Part shown: positions 57,298 to 64,000 of the stretch, one piece after another
Layout: each line of letters begins with the position of its first letter
Numbering within the stretch: position 1 is the first letter of the stretch
Origin: Ophiobolus disseminans
Lineage: Eukaryota > Ascomycota > Dothideomycetes > Pleosporales > Phaeosphaeriaceae
NCBI GenBank assembly: GCA_010093685.1
Contig: MU006221.1
Span: 1,209,491-1,273,490 of the forward strand
Reading direction: 5' to 3'
Length of the DNA stretch: 64,000 bases
Position numbers and translations under genes: made by a program
Notes under the pieces: generated by a model
Database searches by the model: none
The model's input: the letters and a program-made list of their open reading frames with translations, nothing else
What the model was told of the DNA's origin: nothing

Positions 57298-59084
57298 CTA
57301 ATAAAAGAAAGACAGATCATCGACTTCCCTCCGCATATAGAGCGTACCAATGCGTTCATACTTTGATCGTGTAACCGTTTTGGGGCCTATGTGACGTAGC
57401 ACTAGGAAGTGCAAGATAGTCCACTCCTCTCTCAGAATTTTTGCCATGGCCATAACCTTTACAGCAATGTCGTAAAGGCTGGCGGATGGGTCATAGTCTT
57501 GGGGAACAGGATCTGGCCAATACGTGTATTCGATTGACTCCATCGCACCAAAGGAGAAATCGTAGCCATGTAGAAGGGCGGGAATGCAGTAACCCTTGTG
57601 TGTGATTTGGCTGGTAGATGTATCCCCGAATGTATCAGCGCCGATGGATGTTACTTTAGAGTCGACGTATGTCGCAAGCTGGTCCATACTAGGGTCAGGA
57701 GCAAGACACGTCACAGGTCCGATCACAGATGCCCCTATGAGCCAAGGAGGCTGAAGTCAGTCCGCGACGTTTTGCGCTATCTACGAAGAGACCTACAGGA
57801 CCACGAAGGAGCTCGCCATTATAGTGGCCTTGATGTTAGGTGAACTTCTGAGCAGCGCCATAGCATTCCAGGATTATATTACTCTCCCACACTCCAGCCA
57901 AGTATGCCGATCTCGTCTGGAGGTGGAACTGTTTCGCAATCCCTTGGAGCGCTGGAAAAATGTCCATCTCATAGCTCAAACAGCGGCGGGCATAGTCTTC
58001 CACTATCGTGTGCCACAGTTCTCCAAGAACGCTTTCCTGGACCGACAGCGTTTGTGTGAAGTCGCTGAGACCCTTTACGTGGTCCTCGTGGTGCACCATA
58101 GTACACTCGCAATCCGTCGATGTTTTGCACTCCCAGATAACTTCGTTTTCGGCGAAGTGAACGACTCTTGGAGACAGCAGACGTTCTTGGAGCGCCCAGC
58201 CTCGTTGGAGTAGAGGCAATCGGCCAAAGATCCATGCCGCATAGCCCATCTTCTTTCGGATACAAACATGTTGAAACAAACCGTCGGCATCTGGGTAGGT
58301 GTACTCGGCGGATATAAATCGGGAATTCGAGTAGAAACAGCCGCCTGACGCACCAGAGGATGCCGTCGCAGCAATGGTGAGAAGAGCATTGGAGTAGATG
58401 TCCGGCATTCTACTGCCCTCAAATCTCCAATCGGCGACATCATTATGTATAATACACAGCGAGTCTATCCAGAGATACTCATACCCAAGCCGAGAGGTGG
58501 AAGGAGATAGCGTCTTGAAAGGTCCGTGGAAGGTCATCCCACACGATTTCATGCTTGTTTCGGTGTATGTTACCGGTGGTAGTCTTTATAAAGTCGTTTG
58601 CGTCCTGACAATGGCTAAGGCAAAGGTACTCTGCAATTGTACCATTTGACTCATACAGTCTAACGCGAAGGTATCCGGGCAAGATCTGAATGACGCGAGT
58701 GGGCAATGCTGAGCTAGGGCGTTTGCAGAACTCATGAAAACCTGTAATATACTCCTGTAGCCATGTTCGAACGCGTGAGATTGTCTCTTTAGTGCCTTGA
58801 TTACGAGGAACGTATGATGCCGTGCGCAGATACGGGAAATTCCACGGGCACTCATGTTCTACCTCTTGTTAGTAAACTCGGCCTATACATAGATGCTTGT
58901 GCATACTTCGCGTTGCAAAGATGTTCAGTATGGGACCGTTACGAAACTTGATGGAGGCACCATGGTCTCTCACATCCAGAGGTTGATCATTCGACAACCG
59001 CCAGGCGGAGGATTTATCATGATCGACTACCGCTGCATATGCGTGCAATATCCCGCAAAGTACGAGACAACCCGCACAATTATT
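57298..59084 (-). pseudogene. HET-domain (heterokaryon incompatibility) pseudogene
   Basis: Minus-strand text fits a HET protein: CAGCLVLCGILHAYAAVVDH, an intron 58859..58906 with a perfect TACTAAC branch point, ECPWNFPYLRTASYVPRNQG, LPTRVIQILP, YLCLSHC, then GYEYLWIDSLCIIHNDVADW, GCFYSNSR, GWALQERLLSPRVVHF, and APSWS-WASVIGPVTC joined across intron 57735..57796. Three lesions break it. A frameshift at about 58494..58506 lies between TFQDAI and RLGYEY. A second lies at about 57868..57872, after WESNIIL and before MLWRC. An in-frame TAA sits at 57819..57821, before WRAPSWS. SHC is followed by QDAND where the family has Trp-Gly. The 5' end is unresolved. HET proteins trigger incompatibility cell death when active; this copy cannot be. 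Confidence 0.75.
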
Positions 59085-59811
59085 CTATTCCGCCGACTTG
59101 AAGAGGTCCACTGGATAAACGTCGTTCGTTTACGAGAGCCAGCGACCAGTCGTGCACATCGCACAGGACTGGGCCTTGATATAGGCTAGTCTAATACTCT
59201 CCAAATGTGCCGGCTGTACCACTCTCGGCTCCACATTCGTCGAACGTCCCAAAGCCTTGCGTACGATGCGAACAGCGCGGTTTGGTGTCGGACTACGCTC
59301 GGCCATCCAGAAAGCAGGTGGGCCCAGTGTGAACATTTTCTAAGTAGTGTTTTTCGTACGACTCGGACAACAACAATCGCTTGCAAGGCTGGAGAAGTAA
59401 TGCCTTACGGCAGCGGCAGTAGCGAAGGGTTGGGAACGCCTTGAGAAGCTGCACGCAAAGAATCCTTTATGGTGTAGGAAGTGAACCGCAATAGTGACAA
59501 GTAACGCGACCATTCTGAGGCAGCTGAAAAGCAATATATTAAAAGCGGTGGCTATGCAACTTTGGAGCTTGGCATGGAAAGAAAACGGGATGAACGTGGG
59601 ACGCAGGAGCGAGATTGGTGGACGTTCGTGGCCTAGTCGCTTCGCGTGGTCAAGTGACAGTACTACCGCTCGTTAGATGTGAAGTATGGCGAGGCAATTA
59701 TAATTTGTAACATAGACATCCTAAACGAATCGCCCAAGGTGCCTTGCACAATGGATCGTTTAGACTGTCTATGCACATACAATTTGTCTTGCTTGATCAC
59801 TTCCTCCCTCT
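59085..59811. other. Intergenic region, no supported gene
   Basis: A minus-strand frame at 59130..59336 may include the lost first exon of the HET pseudogene, but I found no join. Nothing else is coding. Confidence 0.4.
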
Positions 59812-61125
59812 TTACGGAGTATGATAGTACTCGGTTGCGAACCCGACATACCAATTCATCTCCGACGCATACGTATCTGCGGGTCTTAGAGGCTTCACAA
59901 CGTTGACCTTCAGGCTTTGCTCCGTCTGCTTCCCTTCAAACCTATCCCTGATCCAGTCCAGCCACAGGCGCTGCGAAACCCAGTTCGCCGGCACATGACT
60001 GATGTTGGAGTACTAGTGGTACTCAATGGAGGCATGCGGAGCCACAATGACAGTCTCCTCGGCGGCGGCCCTCACAATGGGGAAGAATATGAGCGGGTCG
60101 TTCTCGCCCTGGATCAGGAGCATAGGGCCGGCGATGGGGCGACCACCGCTATGCACGAGCGCGTTAAAGCGCTGGACGTACTCATTGTCCTTCCAACCAG
60201 GAACGAACAGGTCGGCGCCAAGGTAGAAAGTCTTTGTAATGCCAGCGTTGCCGTCGAGGGCCTTGTCGGCTTGCATGCGCTCTTTGCCGGCCTCGGTCAG
60301 GATCGTGTTCATATCAAAGTCTGGGAAGATGTTTTCAATACCCCAGAGGGTACCGGCGGCGAGGACAGCGCGCAGGGGCATGGTCTCGCTGAGAATTTTG
60401 GTCACGGGCGAGATGGGGATGCTGCCGAGGTAGCCGGCCACCGGGTGCGTGTGCATGCGCTCTGCGAAGCTCCAGGCGACGCCGCCGCCCTGCGAGTGAC
60501 CCATGACGGCAAAGCTGGCACCAAGCTCAGGGAAGGCAGCTCACGCAGCCTTGAAGCCGTAATCCAGGTACTCATGCACGATGGGCTTGCCTTTGCCGTC
60601 GATGCTCACACCCAGACCGGAATAGTCGGGCATGATGACGATGTAGCCGTGCAGTGCCAGTGGGAAGGGCCCGATGTAGTGCTGCCAAAGATTGCGGAGG
60701 TGCGAGGGTGCAGCATTGGCATAGAGGCCCGAGGTGCCATGCGCCCATACTACAACCGCGTTGCCCCCGTCCTGGGACTTCAGCGGTGTATATGGGAACA
60801 AGATCGCGCCCGAGGTCAGCGTCCTTGTGCCGTTCAAGTTCTCGCTTTGGTACAGGATTCGTACGCCTGCAACGCCTGGAGGTAGCGTGTACTCAGACGT
60901 GTTCATGGACTCTACGCGGAACACGGTCCCAGGCTCGCTGTCGTCCCACTCGGCGTCGATGGCGTAAAAGGGATCCGAGGTGACAGGTCCAGTGGCGTAT
61001 CCAGCCCGCTCGAAATCAAGTGCAGGCGCATACCGCGCGGTCAGGTTGGTCGATTCGACCATGGCTGCTGGCAACTGGAGGCGAGTGAGAGTCAGAAACA
61101 GGGCCATATAAAGCAGGGCACACAT
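59812..61125 (-). pseudogene. Secretory lipase (LIP family) gene with two in-frame stops
   Basis: One intron-free frame of 438 codons runs from 61125 to 59812 but has TGA at 60541..60543 and TAG at 60013..60015. The N-terminus (MCALLYMALFLTLTRLQLPA) is a signal peptide. The family is the secretory lipases of the Candida LIP type: YQSENLNGTRTLTSGAILFP, VVWAHGTSGLYANAAPS, GYIVIMPDYSGLG, the nucleophile elbow GHSQGGGVAWSF, ENDPL for the catalytic Asp and SHVPANWVSQRLWLDWIRDR for the His. The first stop falls between GFKAA and AAFPELG, the second between IEYH and YSNISHVPA. Both fit single C-to-T changes (CGA to TGA, CAG to TAG). Without readthrough, the product lacks every catalytic residue. Everything else is well preserved, so inactivation is recent or the stops are base errors. 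Confidence 0.75.
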
Positions 61126-62228
61126 GTGCAGAGCCGCAAGCTTAGCCGTGCAAATTCCATGAGGCGCTGCTTCGCCGCTGTCGTGCGCCGCATACGTGAT
61201 TCGAGGTGCCTCGTGGGCTCAGGGGGTTACCCCGGCACCGCGTTTGGAGTGAATTCAGTGCGCATCGTGCGGAAATATCGTAGAGAAGCGTCTTATCGGC
61301 CTCTAAGCCATGGCCCCCACAGCGCCGCGAATGCGCGTCGACATGTTGGGTGAGCACGCCGGTTCGACGTAATATATATCTTGCCTTAGTCAGCTTGGGA
61401 AGGAAATGATCCAATCACACAAGCAGGAGCTAGAGGTGGAGCAGGACCAGCACGGGCCATCCCAGTGCTATCTAGTACAGCTTCGTAACTTCTTCACTTG
61501 ACTTTGTTACTTTAAAAATGGCAACAGCAGTCCCCTTAATGCAGGACCACAAATTCGGTAACGACCCATGGCACGGGTGCTGCCCGGGTGAGGCCCCATC
61601 GATCGAGCGATTTCCCCCTCACAGTGAGGTCCCAATTCGCGACTATCGGCGTGCAAAGAACTATCGTCATGAAGGGATGATGATATACCAGACGGAGGCC
61701 ATGGCGATGAGGCCGTAATTGATGATGCGAAGGCTGGTGACAGAAAGAGGCGATAGTACAAGAGGAGCAGAGACAGCTATGCCAGGGCGAGAGGTCAGTA
61801 GCAGCACACCAATGGCGGAAAGCTCCTCATGTTCTCGTCAGCATGCTGCCGCGTGCGTGCAAAGAGACGAAGCACCTTTTGAAAAGCTTGAATGTTCCCT
61901 ATCGACATTTGAACAATATCTTAGCCTGTCCGATCCTTCGCAGCTGCGGCGAACCAACGTCAGCCATCTTTTCAGCAAGGTCCTGAGTTGGACAAGCTCG
62001 TTAGACACTCTGCTAAAATTGTATGAAGAACTAGCGTTATTTAGCTATTAGTTCAGCCAGATTAATTAATCAGTGTGTCAAAAAGCAACGTTTAAGCCGA
62101 CCCTTCATCAAATTCCTACTTGAACTTCTTGGTTACTCAATCTGCATTTATCTTCATCTCGCGCTCCCAAAACTCGCAAGCTTTCGAAATTTCGCTAATA
62201 CTAACGTTCAATCTGCAAACCACAATCA
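61126..62228. other. 1.1 kb intergenic region, no supported gene
   Basis: A plus-strand frame at 61719..62051 (110 codons, ending TLLKLYEELALFSY) is the best candidate but has no motif. A TATATAT run lies near 61370-61378, about 250 nt upstream of the lipase start. Confidence 0.4.
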
Positions 62229-63343
62229 TCATTTGAGCGGCGAATCTGCGCTCATTTCGTAGTGACTTTGTCGCGCAGGCATTTCCGACACGTAGCCTCC
62301 ATGCCTGGCATACTTCTCAGTGGGCGGTGATGCAGTGTCCATCTCCGATACGGCAAACTGATGCCCATTCGCATAGTACTCTTGTGTAGCGGGAAGTTCA
62401 TTTTGTGCGACCGTGGAATTGCTCCTGCGCCTTTGCCACACCAGGAAGGCGATAGCTGCAAGAAGCGCTATACCACCGATCACGCCACCCGCTATGCCAC
62501 CTATTGCTCCCCCTGAAAAGCCATTGTCGGACGTGGCCGCTGGAGACGTGGTAGCTGCAGCAGATGTCATGATTGTGTTCGCCGTAGTAGGAGATAATGT
62601 GAGAGACGATGTGGGCGACGATGTGGGAGACGCGATCGAGGACGTTGCGGTCATCTTTTGCAGAACGGCAAGTTCAATTGGAAACGATGCCGCAGATGGG
62701 CTTGCGGAAGCGAGTGAATTATACGTCTCATTCATTATTGTGGCGTTTAACAAAGCCACTGGATTTTGTTGCGTGGACCAACAGATGTTGATTTGATCTG
62801 CACACATTCGTTAATCCTGCTCATGCGGTAGAAAGGTGGATATATAAGCATACCCTTGGATTGAGTGCATTTCTCTCTGCATTTCGTCAGCACGTGCCAA
62901 TTGCAAAGCGGCAGTTTCGCATCCTCTGCACAGCTCTTGGTGCGCAAAGTTTAACTTACGAATCTTTCAAGCAGCAGAACGCGTTCGCACCACTGGAGCA
63001 CGATATTTGAGCGCCACCAGGCTCCCCAGTGCGGCCTCCATCACATCTTGGAGCAGATGTCCAACAGACGCCGTCCTTATCGCCTGGCATGCAGCAATAG
63101 TGCTTGCTTTGTGGGGTGCTAAGCACGCAGATTTCGGGCGCAGTGCACGAATAGACAAAATCGGGTCCACAAGATCTGCTACTGGAATTGGACCAGAAGA
63201 AACCTCTATGGATCAATGATGTGTCACGTCAGAGCGAGTCTCGCGGTCGTGATGCGCATGGAAAACACTTACTTGAGGTCTGCAGTAGCTGTGTGCGCCC
63301 AGACGATCAAAAGAGAGGCACGGGTTAACACCACAGAACGCAT
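62229..63343 (-). CDS. Ser/Thr-rich single-pass membrane protein (copy 3 of 3 in window)
   Basis: Exons 63273..63343, 62960..63205, 62854..62876 and 62229..62797 give 302 aa. Exon 3 is a 23-nt microexon (SEKCTQSK) between canonical GTAAGT and GTATGC donors; it keeps the frame and adds a Cys. A signal peptide (MRSVVLTRASLLIVWAHTAT) leads to a Cys-rich ectodomain with SRSCGPDFVYSC, EICVLSTPQSKHYCCMPGDK, CWTSAPRCDGG and SSGANAFCCLKD. A Ser/Thr-rich stalk, a membrane helix (IGGIAGGVIGGIALLAAIAF) and basic WQRRRSN lead to a Tyr-rich tail of about 65 residues. The plan matches the proteins at 24493..25386 and 34712..35891. Likely a surface protein; no enzyme motif is seen. Confidence 0.72.
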
Positions 63344-63780
63344 GGTGACAGGAGATACGAGCAACTGTTGACGTCACTATCAATGTTGCTGAGGCTCGAA
63401 GTGATGATTTGGACGAGGGGACAGGAAGACTGGTTATGGGAAAAGGCCCTCTTGCAAGGTTGTTAATCCTTCTTCGTTTAGCTTCTGGGTTCGGTCGCGC
63501 GCGCATCTGTCGGGGATTGAAATCGGGCCGGGGCCTTCGCAACAGCCAATGACGATGATGGGTGCCGACTTGGAAGTCCGGCGATCCAAGGTTTGCAGCC
63601 TCGTTGATCAATCATCGTTCCAAGGTTGTACGATAAGCACACCCATGACTCGGATGTCGAGCGGGTTTGTTTCAGCACAGTTCACGCCTGATCGTCCAAC
63701 ATAACCACAGCGTTCCCGAACTACATCGTGTCATGATATTGAACATCAGCTGTCTGTCTTGAGCTTTCCGTAAAAAGCGT
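63344..63780. other. Intergenic region between the membrane protein and GH47 genes
   Basis: About 440 nt; no supported gene. It holds the promoter of the membrane protein gene and the 3' region of the mannosidase gene. Confidence 0.5.
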
Positions 63781-64000
63781 CTATCGATATGGTATTCTGA
63801 ATGGATGCGCCTCGGTATTCAATACGAAATCGTCCAAACTGATCAAGTCTGTTTCACTGAAGATAAGGTAGAAGTACTTGAGCGTTTCAGCAAGCCAGAA
63901 GCTCTCCATGCTATCGTACGGTTCTGTTGGCGTCTTCATAACGTCTGTAATCGCTGCGTTGGCAAAGCTCGTCCGAGTGTTAGTGTTGATGGCCTGGAAC
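63781..64000 (-). CDS. Class I alpha-1,2-mannosidase (GH47), C-terminal end only
   Basis: The minus strand from the right edge is open for 72 codons to the TAG at 63781..63783. It reads SFANAAITDVMKTPTEPYDS, then MESFWLAETLKYFYLIFSET, then FVLNTEAHPF and ends IPYR. ESFWxAETLKYFYLLF and the NTEAHPF end are diagnostic of GH47; the Thr of NTEAHP binds the essential calcium ion. GH47 enzymes trim Man9 N-glycans in the ER/Golgi, and some fungal forms are secreted. The rest of the gene lies outside the window, so the class and location cannot be told. Confidence 0.9.
   Translation of the reverse strand, partial: FQAINTNTRTSFANAAITDVMKTPTEPYDSMESFWLAETLKYFYLIFSETDLISLDDFVLNTEAHPFRIPYR

Noticed and set aside
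61719..62051. Plus-strand frame of 110 codons
   Set aside because: C-terminal half looks helical, but the first half is arbitrary and no family is recognised.
1..64000. CRISPR array, bacterial operon or RBS features
   Set aside because: No direct-repeat/spacer pattern; introns, TATA spacing and gene families show a fungal nuclear genome.

Overview
This window is nuclear DNA of a filamentous ascomycete (Pezizomycotina; Dothideomycetes is my inference). Genes carry short GT-AG introns of about 46-125 nt with CTAAC/CTGAC-like branch points. The families are typical: non-reducing polyketide synthase, HET protein, rhodopsin-like membrane protein, GH7 cellobiohydrolase, GH47 mannosidase and Kei1. 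Most exon structures below were built by hand from splice signals and reading frame, so boundaries are predictions.

Left part (1-12.5 kb): a secreted zinc-metalloprotease cut by the window edge, a large secreted cysteine-repeat protein, an F-box protein, the sphingolipid gene KEI1, a short-chain dehydrogenase whose catalytic Tyr is Phe, a decayed zinc-finger-like gene, and an SH3-containing gene split by an in-frame TAG. Housekeeping block (12.5-33.7 kb): SUV3 RNA helicase and SEC1 share a divergent promoter; then DIB1 (U5 snRNP), an unknown small protein, a secreted GH7 cellulase with a TATA box and CreA-like sites, a Ser/Thr-rich single-pass membrane protein, a coiled-coil gene with a frameshift, a complex I ESSS-like subunit, a CHMP7-like ESCRT-III protein, and GPN2 divergent from BUB3.

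Accessory part (33.7-64 kb): a second Ser/Thr-rich membrane protein, an inactivated methyltransferase, then a probable biosynthetic cluster at about 38.7-56.9 kb. It holds a type-B carboxylesterase, a kynureninase, a SAT-KS-AT-PT-ACP-CMeT-TE non-reducing PKS, a MITE-like hairpin, a rhodopsin-like membrane protein, an O-methyltransferase and a 14-TM-type MFS exporter. The PKS should make a C-methylated aromatic polyketide acid, the methyltransferase may cap a hydroxyl and the MFS protein may export the product. A kynureninase next to this PKS is unusual and suggests a kynurenine- or anthranilate-derived partner or starter. This is the best candidate for an undescribed system.

Beyond the cluster lie a HET pseudogene with two frameshifts and a stop, a secretory lipase with two in-frame stops, a third Ser/Thr-rich membrane protein, and the C-terminus of a GH47 alpha-mannosidase at the right edge. 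Six loci in 64 kb carry clear frame lesions (a seventh is likely). That points either to real decay in an accessory region or to base errors in the assembly.
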